Source: Streptococcus pneumoniae (lineage in GTDB: Bacteria; Bacillota; Bacilli; Lactobacillales; Streptococcaceae). Taken from it: a stretch of 64,000 nucleotides of DNA. A program made the translations under genes and the position numbers. The notes under the pieces are model-generated. The model was not told the DNA's origin. It saw only the letters and a list, made by a program, of their open reading frames with translations, and made no database searches. Below, piece after piece: positions 15,243 to 23,999 of this stretch. The stretch is taken from the NCBI RefSeq assembly GCF_001113365.1, contig NZ_CKYA01000002.1, forward strand, positions 299,312 through 363,311. The letters are read 5' to 3'. Each line of letters begins with the position of its first letter. Positions within the stretch are counted from its first letter, which is position 1.

Positions 15243-15899
15243 ATGGCAGTTAAAGATTTTATGACCCGCAAGGTAGTTTATATTAGTCCAGATACAACAG
15301 TATCTTATGCAGCAGATTTGATGAGAGAGCAAGGGTTGCATCGCTTGCCTGTTATCGAAAATGATCAATTAGTTGGTTTGGTGACTGAGGGAACCATTGC
15401 ACAAGCAAGTCCATCGAAAGCAACAAGTCTTTCTATCTATGAGATGAATTATCTTCTGAATAAGACAAAAGTAAAAGATGTCATGATTCGCGATGTTGTC
15501 ACTGTCTCAGGCTATGCTAGTTTAGAAGATGCAACTTATCTGATGTTGAAAAACAAGATTGGTATTCTTCCTGTAGTAGATAATCATCAAGTCTATGGTG
15601 TTATTACGGATCGTGACGTTTTCCAAGCCTTTCTCGAAATTGCTGGTTATGGTGAGGAAGGAATTCGTGTGCGCTTTATTACAGAAGATGAAGTTGGCGT
15701 TCTTGGTAAGATTGTTTCTCTAATCGTTGAAGAAAATTTGAATATCTCCCATACAGTCAATATTCCGCGTAAGGATGGTAAGGTCATTATCGAAGTGCAA
15801 ATCGATGGATCAATTGATTTACCAGCTTTGAAAGAAAAATTTGAAGCAAATGGTATTCAAGTGGAAGAAATCACTCGCACTTCAGCAAAAGTCTTGTAA
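15243..15899 (+). CDS. CBS-domain/ACT-domain protein (AcuB-like)
   Basis: A 218-residue cytoplasmic protein with two CBS domains (about residues 5-60 and 78-135; VKDFMTRKVVYISPDTTV and VKDVMIRDVVTVSGYASL) followed by an ACT-like domain (about 140-210). CBS pairs bind adenosyl ligands, and ACT domains often bind amino acids. Annotated homologues are called acetoin-utilisation protein AcuB, but no acetoin genes are nearby, so the role is unknown. It has its own promoter and terminator, with AAGGAG before the ATG. Confidence 0.88.
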   Translation: MAVKDFMTRKVVYISPDTTVSYAADLMREQGLHRLPVIENDQLVGLVTEGTIAQASPSKATSLSIYEMNYLLNKTKVKDVMIRDVVTVSGYASLEDATYLMLKNKIGILPVVDNHQVYGVITDRDVFQAFLEIAGYGEEGIRVRFITEDEVGVLGKIVSLIVEENLNISHTVNIPRKDGKVIIEVQIDGSIDLPALKEKFEANGIQVEEITRTSAKVL

Positions 15900-15904
15900 G
15901 AAGG

Positions 15905-15926
15905 GAAGCCGAAAGGCTTCTTTTTT
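15905..15926 (+). terminator. Terminator after the CBS/ACT gene
   Basis: GAAGCC and GGCTTC around a GAAA tetraloop with six T. Confidence 0.9.
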
Positions 15927-16005
15927 CATAAAAAAGGGATTATAGCAAAAGATGGAAAGAAATGATAAAATATGCTATAATGAAATGATGCAAAAAGGAG
16001 TATTT

Positions 16006-17101
16006 ATGGATATTTCAGTAATTCGTCAGAAAATTGACGCAAATCGTGAAAAATTAGCTTCTTTCAGGGGGTCTCTTTGACCTCGAAGGGCTAGAGGAAG
16101 AGATTGCCATCTTGGAAAACAAGATGACAGAACCTGATTTTTGGAACGATAATATCGCGGCCCAAAAAACGTCGCAAGAATTAAATGAATTAAAAAACAC
16201 CTATAACACTTTCCACAAAATGGAAGAGTTACAGGATGAAGTCGAAATTTTATTGGACTTCTTAGCAGAAGACGCGTCAGTTCAAGAAGAACTGGTAGCG
16301 CAGTTAGCCGAACTTGATAAGATGATGACCAGTTACGAGATGACCTTGCTCTTGTCAGAACCTTATGACCATAATAATGCCATCTTGGAAATCCATCCAG
16401 GTTCTGGTGGTACTGAGGCTCAGGACTGGGGTGATATGTTGCTTCGTATGTATACTCGTTATGGTAATGCTAAAGGCTTTAAAGTGGAAGTATTGGATTA
16501 CCAAGCAGGAGATGAAGCTGGTATCAAGTCAGTAACCTTATCATTTGAAGGACCTAATGCCTATGGTCTTCTCAAGTCAGAAATGGGTGTGCACCGTTTG
16601 GTGCGAATTTCACCATTCGACTCTGCCAAACGTCGCCATACCTCTTTCACATCTGTAGAAGTGATGCCTGAGTTGGATGATACTATTGAAGTGGAAATCC
16701 GGGAAGATGACATCAAGATGGATACCTTCCGTTCAGGTGGTGCCGGTGGACAAAACGTCAACAAGGTTTCAACAGGTGTACGTTTAACCCACATTCCAAC
16801 TGGAATTGTTGTCCAATCAACAGTGGATCGGACCCAGTATGGAAATAGAGATCGTGCCATGAAGATGTTGCAGGCTAAGCTTTATCAAATGGAGCAAGAG
16901 AAGAAGGCTGCGGAGGTAGATTCTCTCAAGGGTGAGAAAAAGGAAATCACATGGGGAAGCCAAATCCGTTCTTATGTCTTCACACCTTATACTATGGTAA
17001 AAGACCACCGAACTAGCTTTGAGGTTGCTCAGGTAGATAAGGTTATGGATGGGGACCTAGATGGTTTTATCGATGCCTATCTCAAGTGGCGAATTAGCTA
17101 A
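16006..17101 (+). CDS. prfB: Peptide chain release factor 2 (programmed +1 frameshift)
   Basis: RF2 ends translation at UGA and UAA. Reading begins at ATG 16006 (RBS AAAAGGAG) and after 24 codons meets an in-frame TGA at 16078. A +1 slip on CUU U continues as DLEGLEEEIAIL and on to 17101, giving about 364 residues, normal for RF2. The stop-codon recognition tripeptide SPF (RISPFDS) and the catalytic GGQ loop (SGGAGGQNVNK) are intact. Low RF2 slows termination at the internal UGA and favours the slip, so the protein regulates itself. It is followed 17 bp later by ftsE. Confidence 0.97.
16066..16081 (+). promoter_or_regulatory. RF2 programmed +1 frameshift site
   Basis: The SD-like AGGGGG (16066-16071) lies three bases before the slippery CTT (16075-16077), then the TGA stop (16078-16080) followed by C. 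This is the classic prfB recoding signal. Confidence 0.96.
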
Positions 17102-17118
17102 TATAGAAAGGAAGTCAC

Positions 17119-17811
17119 ATGTCAATCATTGAAATGAGAGATGTCGTCAAAAAATACGACAATGGAACGACTGCCCTACGCGGTGTTTCGGTCAGCGTTC
17201 AACCGGGGGAATTTGCTTACATCGTAGGACCTTCAGGAGCAGGGAAGTCAACCTTTATTCGTTCTCTGTATCGTGAAGTAAAAATCGATAAAGGAAGCCT
17301 ATCAGTTGCTGGTTTTAATCTGGTTAAGATCAAAAAGAAAGACGTCCCGCTTCTACGTCGTAGTGTTGGGGTTGTCTTCCAGGATTATAAACTCTTGCCA
17401 AAGAAAACTGTCTATGAAAATATTGCTTACGCTATGGAAGTAATCGGGGAAAATCGCCGTAATATCAAAAAACGAGTGATGGAAGTTTTGGATTTGGTTG
17501 GATTGAAGCACAAGGTTCGTTCTTTCCCAAATGAGCTCTCAGGTGGAGAGCAACAGCGGATTGCGATTGCGCGCGCTATTGTAAACAATCCAAAAGTATT
17601 GATAGCCGATGAACCAACAGGAAACCTGGATCCTGATAATTCATGGGAAATTATGAATCTCTTGGAACGGATTAACCTACAAGGGACAACTATTTTGATG
17701 GCGACTCATAATAGCCAGATTGTAAATACCTTGCGCCACCGTGTCATTGCCATTGAAAATGGCCGTGTCGTTCGTGACGAATCAAAAGGAGAGTATGGAT
17801 ACGATGATTAG
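17119..17811 (+). CDS. ftsE: Cell division ATP-binding protein FtsE
   Basis: A 230-residue ABC ATPase: Walker A GPSGAGKST, signature LSGGEQQR, Walker B VLIADEPTGNLDP, H-loop MATHNSQIV. With FtsX it forms a membrane complex that activates the peptidoglycan hydrolase PcsB at the pneumococcal division site. AAAGGAAG precedes the ATG. The gene overlaps ftsX by 8 bp if FtsX starts at 17804. FtsEX is essential in pneumococcus. Confidence 0.96.
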   Translation: MSIIEMRDVVKKYDNGTTALRGVSVSVQPGEFAYIVGPSGAGKSTFIRSLYREVKIDKGSLSVAGFNLVKIKKKDVPLLRRSVGVVFQDYKLLPKKTVYENIAYAMEVIGENRRNIKKRVMEVLDLVGLKHKVRSFPNELSGGEQQRIAIARAIVNNPKVLIADEPTGNLDPDNSWEIMNLLERINLQGTTILMATHNSQIVNTLRHRVIAIENGRVVRDESKGEYGYDD

Positions 17812-18730
17812 TAGATTTTTTCGCCATTTATTTGAAGCCTTAAAAAGTTTGAAACGAAATGGTTGGATGACAGTAGCTGCTGTCAGTTCAGTCATGATTA
17901 CTTTGACCTTGGTGGCAATATTTGCTTCTGTTATTTTCAATACAGCGAAACTAGCTACAGATATTGAAAATAATGTCCGTGTAGTAGTTTATATCCGAAA
18001 GGATGTGGAAGATAACAGTCAGACAATTGAAAAAGAAGGTCAAACTGTTACAAATAATGACTACCACAAGGTATATGATTCTTTGAAGAACATGTCTACG
18101 GTTAAGAGTGTTACCTTTTCAAGTAAAGAAGAACAATATGAAAAATTAACCGAGACAATGGGAGATAACTGGAAAATCTTTGAAGGAGATGCCAATCCTC
18201 TCTATGATGCCTATATTGTAGAGGCAAATACTCCAAATGATGTAAAAACTATAGCCGAAGATGCTAAAAAAATTGAAGGTGTCTCTGAAGTTCAAGATGG
18301 CGGTGCCAATACAGAAAGACTCTTCAAGTTAGCTTCATTTATCCGTGTTTGGGGACTAGGGATTGCTGCTTTGTTAATTTTTGTCGCAGTTTTCTTGATT
18401 TCAAATACCATTCGTATTACCATTATTTCCCGCAGTCGCGAAATTCAAATCATGCGCTTGGTCGGAGCTAAAAACAGTTATATTCGTGGACCGTTCTTGT
18501 TAGAAGGAGCCTTTATCGGTTTATTGGGAGCTATCGCACCATCTGTTTTAGTCTTTATTGTTTATCAAATGGTTTACCAATCTGTCAACAAATCGTTGGT
18601 AGGACAAAATCTATCCATGATTAGTCCAGATTTATTTAGTCCTTTGATGATTGCCCTACTATTTGTGATTGGGATTTTCATTGGTTCACTGGGGTCAGGA
18701 ATTTCCATGCGCCGATTCTTGAAGATTTAG
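17804..18730 (+). CDS. ftsX: Cell division protein FtsX
   Basis: A 308-residue membrane protein with four transmembrane helices: one near residues 22-45, a large extracellular loop (about 46-170, the PcsB-binding domain), then three helices in the C-terminal half with the MacB/FtsX-type motif ISRSREIQIMRLVGAKNSYIRGPFLLEG. I choose the second ATG (17804), 11 nt after AAGGAG, giving MISRFFRHLFEALK. The ATG at 17795 is too close to the RBS. It couples FtsE ATP hydrolysis to cell-wall hydrolysis. Confidence 0.95.
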   Translation: MISRFFRHLFEALKSLKRNGWMTVAAVSSVMITLTLVAIFASVIFNTAKLATDIENNVRVVVYIRKDVEDNSQTIEKEGQTVTNNDYHKVYDSLKNMSTVKSVTFSSKEEQYEKLTETMGDNWKIFEGDANPLYDAYIVEANTPNDVKTIAEDAKKIEGVSEVQDGGANTERLFKLASFIRVWGLGIAALLIFVAVFLISNTIRITIISRSREIQIMRLVGAKNSYIRGPFLLEGAFIGLLGAIAPSVLVFIVYQMVYQSVNKSLVGQNLSMISPDLFSPLMIALLFVIGIFIGSLGSGISMRRFLKI

Positions 18731-18750
18731 GTAAAATAATTATTTTTATG

Positions 18751-18775
18751 AGGAGATTGTAAAATCTCCTTTTTT
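18751..18775 (+). terminator. Terminator after ftsX
   Basis: AGGAGAT and ATCTCCT around TGTAAA with a T run. Confidence 0.9.
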
Positions 18776-18805
18776 GCTACAAAAATTTTAGAAAAGGGAC
18801 TTCTA

Positions 18806-18955
18806 ATACTCAATGAAAATCAAAGAGCAAACTAGGTAGCTCGCCACAGGATGCTCAAAATACTGTTTTGAGGTTGTAGATAAGACTGACGAAGTCAGTT
18901 ACATATATACGGTAAGGCGACGCTGACGTGGTTTGAAGAGATTTTCGAAGAGTAT
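18806..18955 (-). repeat. BOX element with one boxB unit
   Basis: Reads TACTCAATGAAAATC at the left and TTCGAAGAGTAT at the right, with one 45-base boxB module (GCTCAAAATACTGTTTTGAG...) and the TACGGTAAGGCGACGCTGACG segment between. It lies between ftsX and the PTS gene. Confidence 0.93.
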
Positions 18956-19039
18956 AAAGAAGTCCCCCAGAGAAAACTTCTTGATGGCTAATTTGAACTT
19001 GAAATTTGGCACTAGAAAATTTTTTGAAAAAAGTGTAAT

Positions 19040-19083
19040 TTTTTTTGTAAAAGCCTTTACAAAAAAAATTAAAGTGGTATAAT
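19040..19083 (+). promoter_or_regulatory. ptsG promoter with upstream palindrome
   Basis: The extended -10 TGGTATAAT (hexamer 19078-19083) is preceded by TTTACA (19056-19061). The latter is one arm of the palindrome TGTAAA-AGCC-TTTACA (19046-19061), flanked by T and A runs. The palindrome over the -35 looks like a repressor site. Confidence 0.6.
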
Positions 19084-19098
19084 TAAATCATAAAAGGT

Positions 19099-19123
19099 GC
19101 AAACGTTTTCGTAAAACGTTTGC
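19099..19123. promoter_or_regulatory. 11-bp perfect inverted repeat in the ptsG leader
   Basis: GCAAACGTTTT (19099-19109) and AAAACGTTTGC (19113-19123) flank CGT. It starts about 9 bases after the predicted transcription start. It could be a catabolite-control (cre-like, TGCAAACGTTTTCG) or LacI-type operator, or an RNA hairpin. There is no T run, so it is not a terminator. Confidence 0.6.
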
Positions 19124-19148
19124 CTAAATAAAAATAAAGGAGATTTGA

Positions 19149-21329
19149 ATGATGAAAGATACATTCAAAAATGTCTTGTCTTTCGAATTTTGGCAAAAAT
19201 TCGGTAAGGCTTTGATGGTGGTTATCGCGGTTATGCCGGCTGCTGGTTTGATGATTTCAATCGGTAAGTCTATCGTGATGATTAACCCAACCTTTGCACC
19301 ACTCGTTATTACTGGTGGTGTACTAGAGCAAATCGGTTGGGGAGTTATCGTTAACCTTCATATCTTGTTCGCCCTCGCTATTGGAGGAAGCTGGGCTAAA
19401 GAACGCGCTGGTGGTGCTTTCGCCGCTGGTCTTGCCTTCATCTTGATTAACCGTATCACTGGTACAATCTTTGGTGTGTCAGGCGATATGTTGAAAAATC
19501 CAGATGCTATGGTAACTACTCTCTTCGGTGGATCAATCAAAGTTGCTGATTACTTCATTAGTGTTATGGAAGCTCCAGCCTTGAACATGGGTGTGTTCGT
19601 AGGGATTATTTCTGGTTTTATTGGAGCAACTGCTTACAATAAATACTATAACTTCCGTAAGCTTCCTGATGCACTTTCATTCTTTAACGGAAAACGTTTT
19701 GTACCGTTTGTAGTTATTCTTCGTTCAATAATTGCTGCAATTGTACTTGCTGCTTTCTGGCCACTTGTGCAAACTGGTATCAATAGCTTTGGTATCTGGA
19801 TTGCCAACTCACAAGAAACTGCTCCAATCCTTGCACCATTCTTGTATGGTACATTGGAACGTTTGCTCTTGCCATTTGGTCTTCACCACATGTTGACTAT
19901 CCCAATGAACTACACAGCTCTTGGTGGTACTTATGAGGTCTTAACTGGTGCAGCAAAAGGTAGCCAAGTATTTGGTCAAGATCCACTTTGGCTTGCATGG
20001 GTAACAGACCTTGTAAACCTTAAAGGTACTGATGCTAGTCAATACCAACACTTGTTAGATACTGTTCACCCAGCTCGTTTCAAAGTTGGACAAATGATTG
20101 GTTCATTCGGTATCTTGATGGGTGTGGTTGTGGCTATCTACCGTAATGTTGATGCTGACAAGAAACACAAATACAAAGGTATGATGATTGCGACAGCTCT
20201 TGCAACATTCTTGACAGGGGTTACTGAACCAATCGAATACATGTTCATGTTCGTTGCAACACCTATGTATCTTGTTTACTCACTTGTTCAAGGTGCTGCC
20301 TTCGCTATGGCTGACGTTGTAAACCTACGTATGCACTCATTCGGTTCAATCGAGTTCTTGACTCGTACACCTATTGCAATCAGTGCTGGTATCGGTATGG
20401 ATATCATTAACTTCGTTTGGGTAACTGTTCTCTTTGCTGTAATCATGTACTTTATCGCAAACTTCATGATTCAAAAATTCAACTACGCAACTCCAGGGCG
20501 TAACGGAAACTACGAAACTGCTGAAGGTTCAGAAGAATCTAGCAGCGAAGTGAAAGTTGCAGCTGGTTCTCAAGCTGTAAACATTATTAACCTTCTTGGT
20601 GGACGTGCAAACATCGTTGATGTTGACGCATGTATGACTCGTCTTCGTGTAACTGTTAAAGATGCAGATAAAGTAGGAAATGCAGAGCAATGGAAAGCAG
20701 AAGGGGCTATGGGTCTTGTCATGAAAGGACAAGGGGTTCAAGCTATCTACGGACCAAAAGCTGACGTATTGAAATCTGATATCCAAGATATCCTTGATTC
20801 AGGTGAAATCATTCCTGAAACTCTTCCAAGCCAAATGACAGAAGCACAACAAAACACTGTTCACTTCAAAGGTCTTACTGAGGAAGTTTACTCAGTAGCA
20901 GACGGTCAAGTTGTTGCTTTGGAACAAGTAAAAGATCCAGTATTTGCTCAAAAAATGATGGGTGATGGATTTGCAGTAGAACCTGCAAATGGAAACATTG
21001 TATCTCCAGTTTCAGGTACTGTATCAAGCATCTTCCCAACAAAACATGCTCTTGGTATTGTGACTGAAGCAGGTCTTGAAGTATTGGTTCACATTGGTTT
21101 GGACACAGTAAGTCTTGAAGGTAAACCATTTACAGTTCATGTTGCTGAAGGACAAAAAGTTGCAGCAGGAGATCTCCTTGTCACAGCTGACTTGGATGCT
21201 ATCCGTGCAGCAGGACGTGAAACTTCAACAGTAGTTGTCTTCACAAATGGTGATGCAATTAAATCAGTTAAATTAGAAAAAACAGGTTCTCTTGCAGCTA
21301 AAACCGCAGTTGCTAAAGTAGAATTGTAA
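19149..21329 (+). CDS. ptsG: PTS glucose-type transporter, IICBA
   Basis: A 726-residue fused sugar permease of the glucose/N-acetylglucosamine family. An IIC membrane domain (about 1-440, with FLTGVTEPIEYMFMF) is followed by IIB (about 470-550, phosphorylated Cys495 in DACMTRLRV) and IIA (about 590-726, active His648 in VLVHIGLDTVSLEG). It imports and phosphorylates a hexose at the expense of PEP. ATG 19149 follows AAAGGAG, and a second ATG is adjacent. The gene is monocistronic, with two palindromes in its control region suggesting carbon-source regulation. Glucose is the likely but unproven substrate. Confidence 0.92.
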   Translation: MMKDTFKNVLSFEFWQKFGKALMVVIAVMPAAGLMISIGKSIVMINPTFAPLVITGGVLEQIGWGVIVNLHILFALAIGGSWAKERAGGAFAAGLAFILINRITGTIFGVSGDMLKNPDAMVTTLFGGSIKVADYFISVMEAPALNMGVFVGIISGFIGATAYNKYYNFRKLPDALSFFNGKRFVPFVVILRSIIAAIVLAAFWPLVQTGINSFGIWIANSQETAPILAPFLYGTLERLLLPFGLHHMLTIPMNYTALGGTYEVLTGAAKGSQVFGQDPLWLAWVTDLVNLKGTDASQYQHLLDTVHPARFKVGQMIGSFGILMGVVVAIYRNVDADKKHKYKGMMIATALATFLTGVTEPIEYMFMFVATPMYLVYSLVQGAAFAMADVVNLRMHSFGSIEFLTRTPIAISAGIGMDIINFVWVTVLFAVIMYFIANFMIQKFNYATPGRNGNYETAEGSEESSSEVKVAAGSQAVNIINLLGGRANIVDVDACMTRLRVTVKDADKVGNAEQWKAEGAMGLVMKGQGVQAIYGPKADVLKSDIQDILDSGEIIPETLPSQMTEAQQNTVHFKGLTEEVYSVADGQVVALEQVKDPVFAQKMMGDGFAVEPANGNIVSPVSGTVSSIFPTKHALGIVTEAGLEVLVHIGLDTVSLEGKPFTVHVAEGQKVAAGDLLVTADLDAIRAAGRETSTVVVFTNGDAIKSVKLEKTGSLAAKTAVAKVEL

Positions 21330-21336
21330 TATACTT

Positions 21337-21367
21337 GAGGTTGGAAACTGTATTCCAACCTCTTATT
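21337..21367 (+). terminator. Terminator after ptsG
   Basis: GAGGTTGGAA and TTCCAACCTC pair around ACTGTA, followed by a T-rich tract. Confidence 0.85.
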
Positions 21368-21380
21368 TTGGGAGAAAAGA

Positions 21381-22196
21381 ATGAAATTTTTAACACTCAA
21401 TACTCACAGTTGGATGGAGAAAGAAGCTGAGGAAAAATTCCAGATTTTGTTTGAGGACATTCTTGAAAAGGATTATGATTTGATTTGTTTCCAAGAAATC
21501 AATCAGGAGATCACCTCGTCAGAGGTGGAGGTTAATGACCTTTATCAAGCTTTGCCATCAGCTGAGCCTATTCACCAAGATCACTATGTTAGACTCTTGG
21601 TTGAAAAGTTGTCTGAGCAAGGGAAAAATTACTATTGGACTTGGGCCTATAACCATATCGGCTATGACCGCTACCACGAAGGTGTGGCTATCTTGTCTAA
21701 AACACCTATTAAAGCCAGAGAAATTTTGGTTTCAGATGTGGATGATCCAACAGACTATCATACTCGCCGTGTTGCCTTGGCTGAAACTGTAGTTGATGGT
21801 AAGGAGCTTGCAGTTGCAAGTGTCCACCTTTCTTGGTGGGATAAAGGTTTTCAAGAAGAATGGGCGCGATTTGAGGCTGTCTTGAAAGAATTGAACAAGC
21901 AACTTTTGCTAGCTGGAGATTTCAACAACCCAGCTGGACAGGAAGGCTACCAAGCTATTTTAGCTAGTCCATTAGGATTAGAAGATGCCTTTGAAGTTGC
22001 TCAAGAGAAAAGCGGTAGCTATACTGTTCCACCAGAAATTGATGGCTGGAAAGGGAACACTGACCCCCTTCGAATCGATTATGTCTTTACTACCAAAGAG
22101 TTAGCGGTGGAAAATTTACATGTCGTATTTGATGGTAACACGAGTCCGCAAGTGAGTGATCACTATGGCTTGAGTGCTATTTTAAACTGGAAATAA
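21381..22196 (+). CDS. Endonuclease/exonuclease/phosphatase family protein
   Basis: A 271-residue DNase I-fold enzyme. Family marks: N-terminal FLTLNTHSW, metal-binding Glu in LICFQEINQE, the middle VASVHLSWWD (catalytic His), LLAGDFNNPA (Asp-x-Asn) and the C-terminal SDHYGLSA (Asp-His). It may act on nucleic acids or on phosphate esters such as sugar phosphates or lipids; the family alone does not tell. It begins 51 bp after the PTS gene and has a fair RBS (GGGAGA). A BOX element follows directly. Confidence 0.85.
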   Translation: MKFLTLNTHSWMEKEAEEKFQILFEDILEKDYDLICFQEINQEITSSEVEVNDLYQALPSAEPIHQDHYVRLLVEKLSEQGKNYYWTWAYNHIGYDRYHEGVAILSKTPIKAREILVSDVDDPTDYHTRRVALAETVVDGKELAVASVHLSWWDKGFQEEWARFEAVLKELNKQLLLAGDFNNPAGQEGYQAILASPLGLEDAFEVAQEKSGSYTVPPEIDGWKGNTDPLRIDYVFTTKELAVENLHVVFDGNTSPQVSDHYGLSAILNWK

Positions 22197-22202
22197 TAAC
22201 TG

Positions 22203-22307
22203 ATACTCTTCGAAAATCAAATTCAAACCACGTCAACGTCGCCTTGCCGTACTCAAGTACAGCCTGCGGCTAGTTTCCTAGTTTGCTCTTTGATTTTCAT
22301 TGAGTAT
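22203..22307 (+). repeat. BOX element (boxA/boxC, no boxB)
   Basis: Starts ATACTCTTCGAAAATC and ends TTTTCATTGAGTAT, with the CGTCGCCTTGCCGTA boxA core. It begins seven bases after the stop of the preceding gene and ends just before a terminator. Confidence 0.93.
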
Positions 22308-22312
22308 GAAAA

Positions 22313-22345
22313 GAGGTTGGAATTCTCAAATTCCAGCCTTTTTTT
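22313..22345 (+). terminator. Terminator downstream of the BOX element
   Basis: GGTTGGAATT and AATTCCAGCC (one mismatch) with a seven-T run. Its stem sequence resembles the ptsG terminator at 21337. Confidence 0.85.
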
Positions 22346-22442
22346 GATTAGATAAGCTACTGAAAGTAAGCTCTATAAGTGAGACTACTGAAATAAAATA
22401 AAATATGGTATAATTGATAGGATAGATAGAATCGAGGATAGT

Positions 22443-23786
22443 ATGTCATTTACGAAATTTCAATTTAAACACTATATTAGAGAAGCCTTGGAGGAGTTGA
22501 AATTTACAACTCCAACAGAGGTGCAAGACAAGTTGATTCCTATTGTTTTGGCAGGTAGAGATTTGGTTGGAGAATCAAAAACAGGTTCGGGTAAGACTCA
22601 CACTTTCTTGTTACCGATTTTTCAGCAATTAGATGAAGCCAGCGATAGTGTACAGGCAGTGATTACGGCACCGAGTCGTGAGTTGGCTACTCAAATTTAC
22701 CAAGCAGCGCGTCAGATTTCATCTCACTCAGATGTCGAAGTTCGTGTGGTTAATTATGTGGGTGGTACGGATAAGGCTCGCCAGATTGAGAAATTGGCAA
22801 GCAATCAACCTCATATTGTTATTGGAACACCAGGCCGTATCTACGACTTAGTTAAGTCTGGTGACCTAGCTATTCACAAGGCTAAGACCTTTGTGATTGA
22901 TGAGGCAGACATGACCTTGGATATGGGATTCTTGGAAACTGTTGATAAGATTGCTGGAAGCCTTCCAAAAGATCTGCAATTCATGGTCTTCTCAGCGACT
23001 ATTCCACAAAAACTGCAACCATTCTTGAAAAAATACTTATCAAATCCTGTTATGGAGAAAATCAAGACCAAAACGGTCATTTCTGATACTATTGATAATT
23101 GGTTGATTTCGACCAAGGGCCGAGATAAGAATGCTCAAATTTACCAGTTAACTCAGTTGATGCAACCGTATTTGGCAATGATTTTTGTTAACACTAAAAC
23201 GCGTGCTGATGAATTGCATTCATATCTGACTGCTCAAGGCTTGAAGGTGGCAAAAATCCATGGGGATATTGCACCTCGTGAGCGCAAGCGTATCATGAAT
23301 CAGGTGAAAAATCTGGATTTTGAGTATATTGTCGCAACAGACTTGGCAGCGCGTGGGATTGACATTGAAGGTGTTAGCCATGTCATCAATGATGCCATTC
23401 CGCAAGACTTATCCTTCTTCGTGCACCGTGTTGGTCGTACCGGACGCAATGGCCTACCAGGCACAGCCATTACCCTTTATCAACCAAGCGATGACTCGGA
23501 TATCCGTGAGTTGGAGAAATTGGGAATCAAGTTTACTCCTAAGATGGTCAAAGACGGGGAATTTCAAGATACCTATGACCGTGATCGTCGTGCTAATCGT
23601 GAGAAGAAGCAAGATAAGCTTGATATTGAAATGATTGGTCTGGTTAAAAAGAAAAAGAAAAAAGTCAAACCGGGTTATAAGAAGAAAATTCAATGGGCGG
23701 TTGATGAAAAGCGCCGCAAAACCAAGCGTGCTGAAAATCGCGCTCGCGGTCGTGCAGAGCGTAAAGCGAAACGCCAAACATTTTAA
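22443..23786 (+). CDS. cshB: DEAD-box RNA helicase (CshB-like)
   Basis: A 447-residue ATP-dependent RNA helicase. Motifs in order: Q-motif region FTTPTEVQDKLIP, Walker A SKTGSGKTH, PSRELA, DEAD box (VIDEADMTLD), SAT (VFSATIPQ), ATDLAARGID and HRVGRTGRNG. A Lys/Arg-rich tail (from about residue 390) should bind RNA. It resembles Bacillus CshB, involved in ribosome assembly, RNA decay and cold growth. The promoter carries TGGTATAAT (hexamer 22409-22414), and GAGGATA precedes the ATG. Confidence 0.9.
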   Translation: MSFTKFQFKHYIREALEELKFTTPTEVQDKLIPIVLAGRDLVGESKTGSGKTHTFLLPIFQQLDEASDSVQAVITAPSRELATQIYQAARQISSHSDVEVRVVNYVGGTDKARQIEKLASNQPHIVIGTPGRIYDLVKSGDLAIHKAKTFVIDEADMTLDMGFLETVDKIAGSLPKDLQFMVFSATIPQKLQPFLKKYLSNPVMEKIKTKTVISDTIDNWLISTKGRDKNAQIYQLTQLMQPYLAMIFVNTKTRADELHSYLTAQGLKVAKIHGDIAPRERKRIMNQVKNLDFEYIVATDLAARGIDIEGVSHVINDAIPQDLSFFVHRVGRTGRNGLPGTAITLYQPSDDSDIRELEKLGIKFTPKMVKDGEFQDTYDRDRRANREKKQDKLDIEMIGLVKKKKKKVKPGYKKKIQWAVDEKRRKTKRAENRARGRAERKAKRQTF

Positions 23787-23794
23787 TAGAAATT

Positions 23795-23820
23795 GTTGGA
23801 GTACTGAACTCCAACTTTTT
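23795..23820 (+). terminator. Terminator after cshB
   Basis: GTTGGAGT and ACTCCAAC around ACTGA, followed by five T. Confidence 0.88.
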
Positions 23821-23900
23821 GCTTTATGAGAACGAACTATCTAAACCGAAATATCACATTAAAGACTGCAAATTGCGCTAAAAAATGGTATAATGATAAA

Positions 23901-23993
23901 GTTATATAGTCCCGATAAGATGGTAGGCATTTATCACTAAGAGTTTTCCTACCAGTACTTTGTAACTCTATAACACTATTTTTAAGGGGGGAC
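23901..23993 (+). promoter_or_regulatory. SAM-III (SMK box) riboswitch of metK
   Basis: Between an extended -10 (TGGTATAAT, hexamer 23889-23894) and metK lies a leader in which GTCCC (23909-23913) can pair with GGGAC at the metK ribosome-binding site (23988-23992). A second stem pairs TGGTAGG (23921-23927) with CCTACCA, and the conserved TTTGTAAC follows. This is the layout of the SMK box, in which bound S-adenosylmethionine hides the Shine-Dalgarno and shuts off metK translation. The class is known in Lactobacillales metK genes. Confidence 0.85.
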
Positions 23994-23999
23994 ATTTTT

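Noticed and set aside
16006..16080. prfB as a frameshifted pseudogene
   Set aside because: The break coincides exactly with the conserved RF2 recoding signal, so the gene is functional.
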